Assembly (NCBI GenBank): GCA_963575745.1
Contig: CAUYUJ010017982.1
Coordinates: 325,913-389,912 of the forward strand
DNA from: Prorocentrum cordatum
Lineage: Eukaryota; Sar; Dinophyceae; Prorocentrales; Prorocentraceae
Length of the DNA stretch: 64,000 nucleotides
Reading direction: 5' to 3'
Position 1 is the stretch's first letter. Each line of letters starts with the position of its first letter. The position numbers and the translations under genes are program-made. A model generated the notes under the pieces. That model saw only the letters and a program-made list of their open reading frames with translations. It did no database searches and was not told where the DNA came from. Below, piece by piece: positions 51,773 through 63,699 of this stretch.

Positions 51773-52105
51773 TCACGCGGGGCGGCGTTGCACTTGGCGA
51801 CCTTCGGCTTGCTTGGCCAGCCTCGGCAGGGCGCTGGAACCGCGCTTCCCCCAAACCGCAAATCCTACATCATCTGCGCGCGCGCGAGTGCATCCTCTTT
51901 TGTTGCCACCCAGATAGGCTGAGAAGTCGCGGGGGAAGGGGGCAATGGCAATTGCGAAGCGCGCGGCTGACAATCGGCAGCGTTGGGGCACCCCCGAGAA
52001 ACCCAAATATATGAAGACCAGCGAACTTCCACCATCAAAAGAGCAAGGCTTAAACACATAGCAGACACGCGCCGCTCGGCTGCACCTCTGCGGGGGCCCA
52101 ATCAA
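51773..52105 (-). pseudogene. LINE reverse-transcriptase fragment (motifs B and C)
   Basis: Residues 37-46 (SGVPQRCRLS) match motif B (G-x-PQGCPLS). Residues 76-81 (RADDVG) match motif C, the catalytic Asp pair in A-DD form. LSAARFAIAIAPFPRDF between them fits the usual 'LSPLLFALALDPFLR' helix. Confidence 0.72.
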
Positions 52106-53962
52106 ATTTCTTGGCGTATTCTAGCAGCCGCGCTTGGCGGAATGAACAAGGATCTTCTGCAAAATCAAACGACGGCAAGGCCGACGGAGCTGCGCCCGCG
52201 CCCAGCTCCACCCCCTCCCCGACCCCAACCGCAGACCCCGCCCATCACCGTCGTCTCGGCGCGGGCTGGGCTGTCCAACCGACTGAGGCTATCGACGAGA
52301 GACGGCATCGACACTCGACAATCACGAAGCCGTATCAAAGTCAACAATGCAACTGACAAAGTTACGACCAGGGGTCCACCCTCTCTGACACGGACAAGCA
52401 ATGCCTTAGACGGCGGGGGCGAAGGCACGATTGATGCCCCCTTCCGATCAGGCTGTTGGCAATACTATCGAGGCCGAGCGGGCGCGAGTTGCCCGCGGCT
52501 CTCGAAGGGGCCGCGAGGCTCTCCATCTACAGACGTAGACAAGAAAAAACAGCAGTCGAAGCCGAGAACCACGACGGCATCGGGAGACCGCTATGGACCC
52601 AGCGCACGCAGTCGCATAGAATCTCGACAACTCCCCCATGCGTCCAGGCCCGAGGAGCGGAGCCCACCTGGCCCGGCAACGCGATCCAACGCCCGCTCGA
52701 GACACCCCCGCGGGGGCGGAAAGGCGCCCGAAAAGTCGCCCGTGGAAGAGGAGAGCGGGAAGCGCCGGCCTCGCGGGGGGGGCGACTCCTCGAACGCCGG
52801 CTGCCGGCGCTGGAATAAAGCTTGCAGAGCGCCTGCTGGGCCCCACCGAGCCCCTCGAGAATCGCCGGATCCCACCGGCCCCCGGGGCGTCGCGCGCAAG
52901 AAACTGCCTTCTCCGCCCGAACAGGCGCCGGAGCGGAGCGCGTCTGCCCGCCGCCGCCCTCCGCCCGCCCGAGAGCTCGCCGGCGCCGCCCAGGAAGCGC
53001 GGCGCCCGCGGCCCCCCGCCCCGGGCGCCCCCTCCCTCGGCGGGCCCCCCGCCCTGCAGACTCGCACGCGGCGTCGGAAACCCATCGGGGCCAGGGGGCG
53101 CCGGGCGCCGCCCGCTCGCCCGTGGCCCCGCCCTGCAGACTACCTTCGACATGGGCCGACTCTCGGGCCCAAGGGCGCCCCGCGTCGCGCGCGCCGCGGC
53201 GGCGCCCCGCCGAGCCGCCGCGCGAGCAGCCGAGCGCGCCAGCGACGCCCTTGGCTCGAGACGACGCGGCCGCCGGCCCAGTCGCAAATCGCGCGTCGCC
53301 CCCCCGCCAACTGACAGCGGAGGACTGCGAGGCGGAGGCTCCCAGGAGGCTCGCGCGCTTCAAAATCAATGAGATCCCCATGAGCTCTGGCCAGCTGCCC
53401 ATAAAGCGGGCCAGAGTGCACGCGGGCGGGGAGAGGGCGAAGGCAATCCGAACGAGAAGGCGGTTGATCGGCGAAGGAGATCGAGACGGGGCAACGGCCG
53501 CCGATGCCTTTGAGGCGCAGCTCCTCCGGCTCGCGGCGCGCAGAAACCGCTCGCCACCCCTGGCGGGAGGGGCCAGGGCGGCGCGCCTGATAATGCGCGG
53601 TGAACATCTGCAACTGGGCTGGCCCACGGGCTCCAGCCAGTGGGCGCCTCGCTCGGGATCTCCGCGAGTTGGCCCGCGAGCACCTTTTGACCCGAACCCC
53701 TGGAGCGACCTCCCCCACGGGCACCTACGCGCGATTCGCTTGGGCGGTGCTTTTCCCTGGCAGAATCTTAAATCATTGAGCCACCCTGCACTGGGGGGCC
53801 AAACCTACACGGGGCGCCCTTGACCGAATTTATCCCGCGTCTGATACGCTCGCAGAAGCTCGGATCGCGCCGCTACTTAGCCCGGAAATTGCGCGCGCGC
53901 GCTCCAATGCCAGAAAACCATCAAATCGAGCGAGGGTACGATCTGGGTCGCCAAGACCCCCC

Positions 53963-54295
53963 CTATCGGACCTCGGGCCAGTCCTCAAACACATCGGCGC
54001 TCACCCCATCGGGGAATCCAGGGGCGGCAGGGGGCGCGAGCGTCGCGACGGCGCCTGCCGACGGCCCCTCAACGTGAAATGCAAAAGCCTGCTGGCGGAG
54101 ACCCGCCGCCTTCGCGACCTCCTGGACAGCCGCGCGCTTGCCGCGCGCCCCCTGTGAAACCAAGGTCGCCGAGGAGCCGGAGGCGCCTCGCTCTGCGCCA
54201 AGCTCGCTCAGAAGATGGGCCCTCATCGCCAGCCCGTCCGCGTCGCAGAGAGCCCTGCAGTTCCACTGCATGAAGACCATGGCCCATATGCCCAT
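53963..54295 (-). pseudogene. LINE APE-type endonuclease, N-terminal fragment
   Basis: MVFMQWNCRALCDADGLAMR shows the WN motif at the first beta strand. AAVQEVAKAAG about 50 residues on fits the catalytic-Glu 'LQE' motif. The frame ends at 53963. Confidence 0.55.
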
Positions 54296-54427
54296 CGCGA
54301 TGTTACCCTGACCACCGCCCCGCCGCCGTCGAGGAGCACCTTTGGGCGACCGCGACGGGCCGCGCCACGACTGGGTAAACGACTACTCTCGCCACCAGCT
54401 GCCAACCTGGCAGCAGCGTGCCCAAGT

Positions 54428-55794
54428 CTACGCCCATTGGCAACTGTCGGCCAAGGTGAGTTGGCAGCGCGCGGCCCAATTTCTAACGCGTCCACTCCTC
54501 TCGATCTCCCTGTCCCCTGGGGCCAGGGCGTGGAAGCGACGCCACTGGCCGGGTCCAAGTCTAAGCGCCCCGTGCGATTGACGAGCACGCGCCTTCAAAT
54601 CGAAGTACAACTCAGCTTTAAGCGCAAGGTGACACTCGGCCAACAGTTCACCCTCCAGTTCGCACTGCTTACCCATCTCGAAGCTTGCCGCCTTTCGCCA
54701 ACTCGCCAGAGCGCCGCTGACGGCGCTCTCGCGGATGGACTCGGCCGCGTTGATGACCATCGTGCATTTGTCGTGGGGCCTCTCCGAATCCGCAACGCGC
54801 TGAACTGGGATGGGCGGCGCCGCCGTCGCGAGGCCGAAGAAGCGTTCAACACGTTCCAGTCCCGCCGCCATGCTCTGCTTCTCCATATCTAAGGACCCCA
54901 TCCTCCGCTCACCATCCACCACCCTCGCCACGACAGCGTCGAACTGTCGACGAACGGACTCGTCCATCCGCTCGAACAGCGGGCCAAACGCTGGACCCTA
55001 CCTGCCACGTTTTTCTCACTCCCAGCTGTGCAGTGGGCCCGCACCTCACCGAATTATTTGGCATGTACATATCGAACAATCTCAACCACCTGCGCCCGTG
55101 TCCACGGATCACCCACTGCCGCACCGCTTTGGCAGATCTGTCGCGACGGCGCATCCATCTCGAATGTGTCAGTCGCCATTTGGGGGCCTTCGACCAAAGG
55201 ATCGCCTCTTCCACGCCACCTGCCCGCCATGTGGTGACGACCTCGCGGGGGGAGCGGCCAGAACATGGGCTGCACGCTCTGCCTCTCAGGGGACGGGAAG
55301 GCGGCAGCTGCCTCGAGAGCATCTCCCAGGGCAGCAGGATCTTCTTTCTTTCCCAACTGCCGGGCGGCTCCTCTAGAACCCTTCGATCGCTCCTCGTCGC
55401 TGCCTGTTCCAGCGGTCGACGCATCGACGGCACGTTCTCCTTCACTCCTCTCACGATTGCGCTCCTCACGCGTCCCATCCCGAGCACCACGAGCACGAGC
55501 AAGCATCCTCGGAATAGGCGAAGCAGGCGGGGTTGAGCAGTAAGCCCTTTCATCTGAGAGCTCCGTCTCCACCCTTCTCGATCGTCTGCTCGGGGTATCC
55601 GTTTTGGGCGACTCTTGGAGTTTCTGCCCCTCGGTTAGCTCGAATCTAGGGACCTCTGGCTCGCCCTCGCCCTGGGCGCCAGTGCCACCCCACGACCCCG
55701 AGATGGCCCCAAGGTGTCCCCCCTGAGACGAAACCTGTCCCCTGAGATGGCCCCAAGATGTCAAAATGTCCCTCTCGCACTCCTTCCCAGGCAT
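54428..55794 (-). pseudogene. LINE ORF1-like region in two frames
   Basis: 55794-55054 is a charged, Glu/Arg/Ser-rich frame ending DPWTRAQVVEIVRYVHAK. 54967-54428 is helical (MDESVRRQFDAVVARVVDGE, QSMAAGLERVERFFGLATAA). The position directly upstream of an endonuclease suggests ORF1. No RNA-binding motif is recognised. Confidence 0.42.
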
Positions 55795-55947
55795 GGCTGG
55801 GCGCTGCTCCGCCGCAGAGGTAAGAAACGTCTCTGCTCATCCGCAACGGGCACCGCCAGGAAGGCACGGAGAGCCTGCGACCCGCCCCACCGAGGAGACT
55901 CGCCACAGGGATTGTGCCGAACAGGTCAGGTGGTGAACATCCGAACG

Positions 55948-56145
55948 CTTAGCTGCCCCGATACGTACACGCGGCACGTAGCGTATTGATACGGAGCTCA
56001 ACACGTGGACTGAAAACGTAGGCCCGACGCGACACGTTCGCCAAAACGTGGGCCAATACGTGGAGTCAACACGCAACGTATTGACACGGACGTCTTGAAC
56101 ACGGCACGTGCTGCGTATCAAAACGGGCGTATCAAGGCAGCTAAG
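55948..56145. mobile_element. Inverted-repeat element, family D (198 bp)
   Basis: The left end CTTAGCTGCCCCGATACG pairs with the right end CGTATCAAGGCAGCTAAG (two mismatches in 18). The interior is rich in ACACGT/ACGTATTG motifs. No clear target duplication; single copy in this window. Confidence 0.6.
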
Positions 56146-56765
56146 TCAGAACATTTGCCCAAAGAGTTGCAGAGTGCAAGCAGTTCTTCGGCCATAGCTC
56201 GAGTAGCAGACCGATCTCAGGCGTCCCGATCCTTGAAACTAGATCTGCAGCTGCTGCTGAAGCTCTCCGTGTACACAAAACCTCTGCAGCTGCACCACAT
56301 CTCGAAATCGAGCCGAAAAGCCGAGCATATGCCAAACAAAGTTCGAGCCTCGTAACAGAGGTGCCCACCCTCTTCCCCCAGGAGAGTTGGGCATCTTGCG
56401 CCAGAATGGCGACGGGACGAGGAAAGGGAGGAGGATGAAGAGGGTCGGGAGGAGCGCAGCGGAGCGGCGCCGATGTCGCCCAGATGGCGCCCCGTGCAGG
56501 GAGCGGTGGCTGCGAGTGCACGTGGATTGCACCTGCCTCCACAGCTCGTCATCGCAGCCACAGGGGGTCAGGAAGAGGATGACGAAGGGCACCCTCACTC
56601 GCACCCGCAGAGCACGCCGATGCCTCGCGTGAAGTCGAACAGTCTCCAGCCACCCACCTCCTCGCGCCATGGCGGTCGGGGCCCAAATAAAAAATGCTAG
56701 CCCACGTGGACCCCAAACAGTGTGTTTATAGTCATGTGTGTCGTGCGACCTTCTCTGAGGAAAAC
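56146..56765. other. No gene recognised
   Basis: Non-repetitive sequence. A plus frame at 56095-56355 and a minus frame 56239-56880 are open but motif-free. Confidence 0.35.
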
Positions 56766-56766
56766 T

Positions 56767-57035
56767 AGGTGGTGCAATCTGCATGGTGCAATCTATGTTG
56801 TGCAACGTCTGGTGTGCAATCTTGGTGGAGCCATCCATGCTGTGCAATCTACGTGGTGCAACCAACGTGATGCAAAACACATGGTGCAGTCCATGTTGTG
56901 CAGTCTATGTTGTGCAATCTTGGTGGAGCCATCTATGTTGTGCAATCCAGGTGGTGAAATATAAGTGGTGTAATCTATGTTGGGCAACAGATGTTGTACA
57001 ATAGATGTAGTGCAGTATCTGTTGTGCAATCTTCA
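56767..57035 (+). repeat. ~15-bp tandem repeat TGGTGCAATCTATGT
   Basis: About 17 degenerate units (TTGTGCAATCTATG, GGTGCAATCTACG). Confidence 0.85.
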
Positions 57036-57039
57036 GCGG

Positions 57040-57175
57040 CGGCGAGACGGCGACGGGGCGGCGACGGCGAGCACGGAGCCGCCAGACCGCCAACCAGGCC
57101 CAGACGACGGGCGACGAGGAGGCGGCGACGGGGCGGCGACGGCGAGCACGGAGCCGCCAGACCGCCAGCCAGGCT
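57040..57175 (+). repeat. 75-bp tandem duplication
   Basis: GCGACGGCGAGCACGGAGCC at 57061 recurs at 57136, followed by GCCAGACCGCCAACCAGGC in both. Confidence 0.8.
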
Positions 57176-58490
57176 TGCTTCCCGAGAAAAGAAGCGGGAC
57201 CCCCCTATGTGCAGGCACTGCTGGGGCAACGCGGCAGCACGTACGAGTGGGTGGGACGAGGAGGCGCGGCGGCTTTCCGAGGAGGCGTGCGGGGGGCTGG
57301 CCAACGGGGATCTGTGAAGGGGCCCCGGGAACACAAATAAATACACACAAACAAACAGACTCCAGATATTTTCCCACACTTTATGGGTTTTCGTCTTCCC
57401 CCCCCCTCACTTTTACCATATTTTCCCATATTTTCCTGGGACTCGACGATTCATTGTGCCTCCGTGTTTTCTCCTCCTGGATCTGGAGGCGTCCGCGCAG
57501 GCTCCGTCAGAAAGCAGCAAGACTTCTGCGAGCCCTCTGCGCGCGCCGCCGAGCGACCCCGGCCCCACCCCCAGCAGAGGCACGTCCAGGCACGCAGTCG
57601 ATGTGTTGCAGTGCGCAGTCCTCGTGCTACCACATCGATCGACAAACGAAGGATGAAGGGGCCGTCCTGGCCACCTCGAGCCTCGGCCACGACTGGGCTC
57701 ACCCCACCTGGATCCCACGACCAGCCGGAAAACCAGACTTTCAACGTCCTGACTGTACTGATTCCCCCCTGCTCCTCCTACCGTGGGATCGCATCGTCCG
57801 CATCCGCTCACAATCCAATCCTCCCTCCTCCTCCCCTCCCCTCCGCGCGCGCCGAGGAGGATCGTCATCCCTCCGCCTCCTCCTCCGTTCTCCTCCCTCC
57901 TTGTCTCCTCCGTGCTCGCCCGAGCCTGCAGTCCACAAAAACTCGTCCTCCCACCCCTCCTGGAGGGGGCGGGCCGATAACGTCCTCTCGCCGCGAGCGG
58001 CCCAACTCGAGCAGCCCACGGGGCAGGTCGCCGTACCCGGTGTGGCCATCTGGCGAGCCAGACCGCGCCTCGTAGCCGAGGTGGTTGGCCTCCTCGGGTC
58101 CCCCTCGATCCTCCTCGAAGATTGCCGGAGCTGGCCTGAAATTGTAACCCGAGGGCTGCGGGGTCTTTTTCCATCAGGTGCGCCTAGGCGACACTCGTCA
58201 GTGGCCGTTCGGATCGTCCCGCACTTCCGCCGGAGGCCCGAGTGATGGCCCGAAAACCGATCGGGTAGGCAAGCTCATCGGCCCCTTCCTCGAAGTGCTC
58301 CTCCTCTCTCTCCATCCTTCTCCTCCTCCACCTCCTCCATACTCCTCTTTCTCCCTCTTTTCATCGTTCCGCCTTCCTTCTCCTCCGTCTCCATCCCCCT
58401 GCCATATAGATAACTCCCCCCAAGGCGTGCCCGTAGGCCTGGCCAAACGTAGGCCAGAAAACAGAACTGCAGGGATAAAAGAACCCAGAA
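57176..58490. other. No gene recognised; CCT-rich 57815-57915 and 58300-58390
   Basis: A plus frame is open across most of 56977-58245 but its translation changes character repeatedly and has no motif. Confidence 0.35.
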
Positions 58491-58499
58491 AGGAAGGAA

Positions 58500-58899
58500 T
58501 CCACAACTGACGACAGTTACAGGATATAGACGGCCCGATCGGATTACTAACATGATCGGGCGGCCCCATAGGGAGGGGCTCCCGAACGAGACTTCATCAC
58601 GATTCGCTCACCGAGGAGGCTCCCGCGAGCCTTCTTCAAGCTGAATGTGTCAGTGTGTGAGGGCGAATGTACATGTTAATGAGTGCGTGCGTGCGTGTGA
58701 TATGCTGATGACGACGGTGATAATGATGATGATTATGACGTTGTTGCTGATAATGTAATAATCAAGACGCTTCCGAATCTGATGATGATGATCCTGATCA
58801 TGACAATGCGGATGATGAGGATGATGATGACCATGGTTGTGGTAGTGGTGATGGTATGAGTGCGTATGAGGGTGGGCGCGTGTGCAATGACGATGACGG

Positions 58900-58930
<31 letters not shown>

Positions 58931-58931
58931 A

Positions 58932-58981
<50 letters not shown>

Positions 58982-59200
58982 CGTGTGGTAGTGGCTGATC
59001 GATGGTAACGAATGTGAGTGCGATGATGACGATGGTGATGGTGACGATGGTGATGATGATATGATGTGATGTTGATGATGGTGGTGCGACGGCGACCAGG
59101 ACCAGACAGGGTGTGGGGTGAGGTCTGCGCGGGGTGCCCAACGAAAACAAAACCTCATTTAGGATGCGGGGGGCAATGCGGCGCAGAAGGCCCGCGCACG
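58500..59200 (+). repeat. Composite repeat, copy 2 (160-bp unit, GAT tract, conserved module)
   Basis: 58505-58650 matches one ~160-bp unit (GACAGTTACAGGAT, CATAGGGAGGGGCTCCCG, GAGACTTCATCACGATTCGC, CCTTCTTCAA). 58690-59075 is GAT/GATGGTG-rich with a pure (GAT)n run near 58900-58980. 59095-59165 is the GACAGGGTG..CGCGGGGTG..CTCATTTAGG module. Confidence 0.75.
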
Positions 59201-59460
59201 CGGCAAAACCGAGGCCACCAAGTCAGCAAGCAAGCAGACAAAGGGGCCCAGCACACTGACCCTTCCAAAGGAAAACAAGAATCAACAGACGGCAGGCAAA
59301 CCCCTTGCGACATGAAGCCCTGGTCGCCTCCTTGATGAAATTGCGCCCGCGACAAGAACGGGGGCCCAAACAGTGCCGAAGGGGGGCGGCGGACCAGGCG
59401 CGCAAAAACGAGCTGAACCAGAGCCTGTGGGAGATCCTTATGGGGCAGCGAACCGTGTGA
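59170..59460 (+). pseudogene. Coding-like fragment with one frame change
   Basis: AAQKARARGKTEATKSASKQ followed by TKGPSTLTLPKENKNQQTAG runs to a TGA near 59318. The next frame continues as EALVASLMKLRPRQERGPKQ and AADQARKNELNQSLWEILMG and ends at TGA 59458. Both halves have natural, helical, basic composition. A one-base shift or an intron near 59310 would join them. No family is recognised. Confidence 0.35.
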
Positions 59461-59489
59461 GTGCTTTGCCGAAGTGGTATGGAATTTGT

Positions 59490-59572
59490 GCGTCTGTGTG
59501 TTAGTGTGTGTATGTGTGTGTGCGCGTATGTGTACGTGTGTGTGCGTCTGTGTGCGTGCGTGTGTTTTGGGG
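59490..59572 (+). repeat. (GT)n/(TGCG)n microsatellite
   Basis: TGTGTGTGCGCGTATGTG-type dinucleotide run. Confidence 0.88.
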
Positions 59573-59631
59573 AGAATGCCAGGCGGAGTCTGCCGCAAAG
59601 GCCGCAAGGGGAAGCCCCTATTTTTTTAGCC

Positions 59632-60125
59632 AGCACGGGCTGGAACATAATTTCCCCAGCTTTGTCTGGATGGCTGCCTTGCTACATCAGTCGCTGCTGC
59701 AGCAGGAAGGCGATCGCACCGCGACTCCGGGTGCACCTGGATCGCCGAGGTCTCTACTGCACTGCGCGCGCCCGCTGTCAAGACGCACGCGCAGCCCGGG
59801 AACCCCCGCTGGTGGCCAACTCCGCACGTATCCCTGCAAGGAAGCAGTGCATGAAAAACAAGAGGGTCTACCAGCACAGGCCGGAGCATAATCTAGTCAA
59901 CTTTGCCTGGATGGCTGTCTTGCTACATCAGTGTCTGTTGCAGCAGGGAGGCGATCGCAGTGCACTGCGCGCGCCTGCTGTCAAGACGCACGCACGCCCC
60001 AGGAATCTACGCTGGTGGCAAGCTCAGCACGCGTCATTTTGTCGGGAACCAGTATAAGAAAAATTCGAGGGTCTACTGGCACAGGCCGGAACATAAGTTA
60101 CCCAACTTTGTCTTGCGCAGTCACG
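59632..60125 (-). repeat. ~241/205-bp tandem repeat at the LINE 3' side
   Basis: GGAACATAA-type anchors at 59642, 59883 and 60088, with GGATGGCTGTCTTGCTACAT, GCAGGAAGGCGATCGCA and CTGTCAAGACGCACGC repeated in order. About 2.2 copies directly downstream of the LINE coding part, so probably its 3' untranslated region. Confidence 0.7.
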
Positions 60126-60406
60126 CGGCCTCCACCACATCAAATAAGCGCTGCAATTGCACAGTCAAGGACCCTGGTTCCAAGCTGCCTAGACGGCGGG
60201 GCGGCGGCGACAGTGGGCTCGAATTCTTCCTTTGAGCAACTGCGGGAGGCTGACGCGGGGACCCTTTTATAATAACATAGCGGGTCACATAAACAGACAT
60301 CGCATAAACTAGCAAGACGAATATCGGTTTCTTCGCTGAGGCGAGGTTTGAGAAAAAGAATGTTGGACAACCAATCGTGGCCATGCCCAGAAATGCCCCG
60401 CAATGT

Positions 60407-60640
60407 CTAAGGATCCATGACCTCCCTCATCCGCGGACAGAAGGCGTAGTGTCGTGGGTTATCCGTGTCAGCACAGCCTTGACAACCGAAAGCGCAGTGC
60501 CTGGCAACGGACCTAAAACGGGAGGTCGCGCAAAGGCCACGGCAGGCAATCCGAATCACAGCGACAGCAGGGTACTGGCTGACTCTTTTTCCGAAGTACC
60601 TGGAGCCTCCACAACATTTTAGGGAACTTGTCAGGGTCAA
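60407..60640 (-). pseudogene. LINE C-terminal Cys/His cluster
   Basis: HCAFGCQGCADTDNPRHYAF followed by CP carries the C-x3-C...H-Y-x2-C pattern of the zinc-knuckle-like motif after many LINE RTs. The upstream segment (60773-61078: GPWNAIPKELLEDFTMCGGG) is the usual linker between RT and this motif. Confidence 0.7.
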
Positions 60641-61178
60641 CCATAGGGAGCTATTTCATGAGACGCGGGCTGGGCACCTCAATCACCGAACGCCCAGGCC
60701 TCGGGTGCCAACGCTGAAAATGGTCACACAATTTACGTTGAACCGCCTTCCGAACAACCGTGGGCGGGAGCTTCAGCATAACAGGAAGTAGCGGGCCGCT
60801 TGCCTCTGATATCCAAACGAATGTTTCCACCGCCCACGGTGTCGGCGCACAAGGATGCATTTATCTGAAGCTAGAAATGCACGAACTCCCCCGAACTCAA
60901 CGCGAAGTTCCGCGCAGTGCGCAGCGCAACGGGGACGAGCGGCAAGACTGGCATGACGCAGGTGATGCAACTCTACCCCTCCGCCGCACATCGTGAAATC
61001 CTCCAGCAACTCCTTCGGGATCGCATTCCACGGCCCCTGCGTCGGCATCTGAGCACTGCGATAGTATGCAGCGCGCAAGGCTGGTGACGGGGGTAGAACC
61101 GCAGCACGTGCTGGAGCAGAGACGGGCGCAGAACGTGGAAGGCCCGTCTACCGGCAGTCAGTCACAGGCTGGCCTTCT

Positions 61179-62181
61179 CTACATCCAGGGTGAGATCAGC
61201 GGCCGGGGGGCGATTTCATCGCGGGCATGGGCCTCGCCAGCGGGGGGCCCGATCATAACCGCCGGGTACTTCGCGAACCGAGCAGTTACTAAATCGCGGA
61301 AGGCAGGCCCAGCAGAGTGAACTAAATCCTCAGTCGTCGTCGCCGAGGCGCCGCCAACAGTCAACAGCGCGCACTTTTCAAGTTCAGTTCGAGCCCGGCT
61401 GGGCCTTCCAGGGCAGTCAGTAACTCCTGGGTCGGCCCCGGGGCCAGGGGCGCATTCGGCAGGGCAAAAACCAGGTCGTCACAGTGCGCAAGTAAACGAT
61501 CCATATGCTGGCTGCCTGGGTGGAGCAACCACTTCAGAATCGGGTCTGTGACCAGTCCGAAGAGCCGAATGCTTGCTGGATCCCTCTATCACATTCCTCG
61601 CCCAACACCAATAGTGAGATCCAATATCCTCTCCCCAAACATGGCAGACGCCTTATTGCCCGAGTAGATGGCAGCAGAAAAGGCGCGCGCCGCACCGCGC
61701 GCGCCCATGCGCGCCAGCACCGCAAGAAACCACGCGATGTGAAACTATGGGAAGGCCTGTGCAAAATCTGTGAGCAGCTGAAGACTGCGTGGCGCGCCAT
61801 CAAGATGCCGTTGAACCCCCCATGCATCTGCGATCACGATGTTCGAAATGGTCTGACGCCCGGCAACCCCGCCCCACTGGCCCCATGAGCCGTCGAAGCA
61901 GCAAGGGCATTGAGCGGGGCGCCAACGGCCAGGGACATTATCAGGGCAAGCGGCCGAGTCGCATCGGGGCTCCACGTCGCACCCTGCGCCGCATCATGAG
62001 GGCTCGTGCCCTCCGGCGAGAAGGATGACCACATCGCGCGCATTTCATCAGGCAGCGTCGCGCTGTCGTTATCGCATAGCTCCTCGTGCATGCCGCGTGC
62101 TGATTCACGCCCGCCCCCCACCTGCCAGGCTGCATAAGGTGAGCCGTCCTTCCCAGGGGCAATGCTACGCCTCCACTTCAC
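61179..62181 (-). pseudogene. LINE reverse-transcriptase domain in three frames
   Basis: RRSIAPGKDGSPYAAWQVGG (about 62170) is the RT fingers motif (APG-x-DG-x-PY-x-W). GGVAGRQTISNIV then LLTDFAQAFPSF (about 61870-61740) give the GR-Q motif and motif A with its Asp. HCDDLVFALP at 61486-61457 is motif C (catalytic DD), missed if only ATG frames are read. KYPAVMIGPPA (about 61270) matches the 'YLGV-x-IGP' thumb motif. Confidence 0.8.
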
Positions 62182-62919
62182 GCGGTCTTCAAAGTGATTG
62201 AACTCGAGTTTCCACTCGGGCCGTCGCTGCGGGTCGACGCCCTCGACTCAGCTACAGGTGCGCAACGGCCCAGGCCGCGGCGCGCGACCCCCGTGAGTTG
62301 TCTGGAGAAAAACTCCACCCCAGCGAGTGGCAAGGCGGCGCCCACCCGCTTCGGCGCTAGCGCAAACCGCTCCGTAAGAAGCACGGATGCAATTCAAGGG
62401 CGCCCGTCGTCGGAACTGCTGCAGGACGAGTTCGCAGCGCCGACACTTGTTTTTAACGCGGTCCTTCTCCTCCTCCGATGTGCTGCTATCCCCAGGCTGC
62501 CACCCCTCCGCCTCTCCCCACTGGTGCTCAATGTGCTCAACTTTCAACCGACATGCGCGCGCACTTCACGCGGCAAAACGGGTGCAAGACGTGGCTTCTT
62601 CATCAGAATCCCCCTCCAGATCGGCGCGCGCTGCAAACGCGCGCGCAACTGAACTCGTCGCGCCGTGCACCCCCAATCGCGCGCATCGCCCAGTGATGCT
62701 TTTCCACGGGGGCCCAGACAGGCCCGGACCGAATGGTTCTCCGATTCCCAGGAACAGCTGCCCAAATGCGCCCCGTGGCTCGTTGTGCTTGCTGCGCAGC
62801 TGCCAACGGTGGCACTTCGTGAATAACGCGGCCAACGCGCGCGTGGAACCCGGGCGACAGGCGCAGCGACGCAGCCGCGCTGGTATACTACGCTGTTTTT
62901 TGGCATGCAACTTGTCAGT

Positions 62920-63660
62920 TGCGAGCGGCCCGCGGTCAGACGGGCATCTCTCCCGGGGCCCATGCAGCGTCGCAGTGACAGTGTAGTCCGCCAAAAGAGC
63001 GCTCGGGCTATCGCTATAGATTCTATCCAATCGTACTGCGCGCCGCTGCGCCGCTCCAGCATTCCGCCCAAGGCGCGTCGGCCCATGCGGTGCATGCTCA
63101 GGCCGTGGGTCGCGCGTGCTATAAAACTGATCGCGACGCCATCTGCCCTCCTCAGTCTGCCCGCCCTCCGCCATGCGTCTCCCCCCCCCCCACGGAGCGA
63201 GGCCCCAGCCCCCCGCGATCGCATTCAGCGAACAGGTGCTGCCGGGTAGCGCCCGTGCTGTTCCACGCGAGGCACGGCCGTGAATCCGCAGCCCCTGATT
63301 CGCATTTGGCACGTGGCAGCACGCAAACAGTAGCCGCCCCAGTGGCCCGGACTTTTGCGCGGCCACGATGCGCCCATCAGACGCAACGTCGCGATCGGTC
63401 GTTGTGAACTACGCGCGGTGCCGAGCACTAATAAGTGTAAGGCGCTCCCCTATCAGCGCAGCGTGTAGAATGCCGGCGCCAATCGCAGCGCCTCAGTTGC
63501 TGCGGCAGCGACCGAACGTCCCCCGCGTGGCCATTGCTCTTGCAGGCGCACCGCGCCGCACTTGCGACGCCGAGCAAGCGCATGCGCATATTTGCTTCGG
63601 CAAAAGGGCCCATTGGGCCCATTGGTGTTCCACGTGCAAAACAACGCAGATGAGGGGGGC
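62920..63660 (-). pseudogene. LINE APE-type endonuclease, start and end preserved
   Basis: LFCTWNTNGPNGPFCRSKYA then GAVRLQEQ (about 63655-63560) carry the WN and LQE motifs. RLDRIYSD (about 63030) and PSDRGPL (about 62945; usually SDH) are the C-terminal motifs. The metal-binding His is replaced by Arg. Confidence 0.7.
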
Positions 63661-63699
63661 TTCGCGGAAAACCGAGCCTCAGGAGAAACCTCAGGACCC

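Larger units (their letters stand above)
51500..55800 (-). mobile_element. Degenerate LINE-type retrotransposon (second copy)
   Basis: On the minus strand: ORF1-like frames (55794-54428), an endonuclease start (54295-53963) and reverse-transcriptase motifs B and C (52105-51773). This is the LINE order. Frames are broken many times, and the EN C-terminus and RT motif A cannot be read. The 3' boundary and target duplication were not found. Confidence 0.6.

Noticed and set aside
51511-51861. Extra minus ORFs after the LINE RT as an RNase H or zinc domain
   Set aside because: No Cys/His or catalytic pattern could be read; probably decayed sequence.
59490-59572. GT run as part of the LINE tail
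   Set aside because: It lies beyond the tandem 3' repeats and inside a different unit; a plain microsatellite is simpler.
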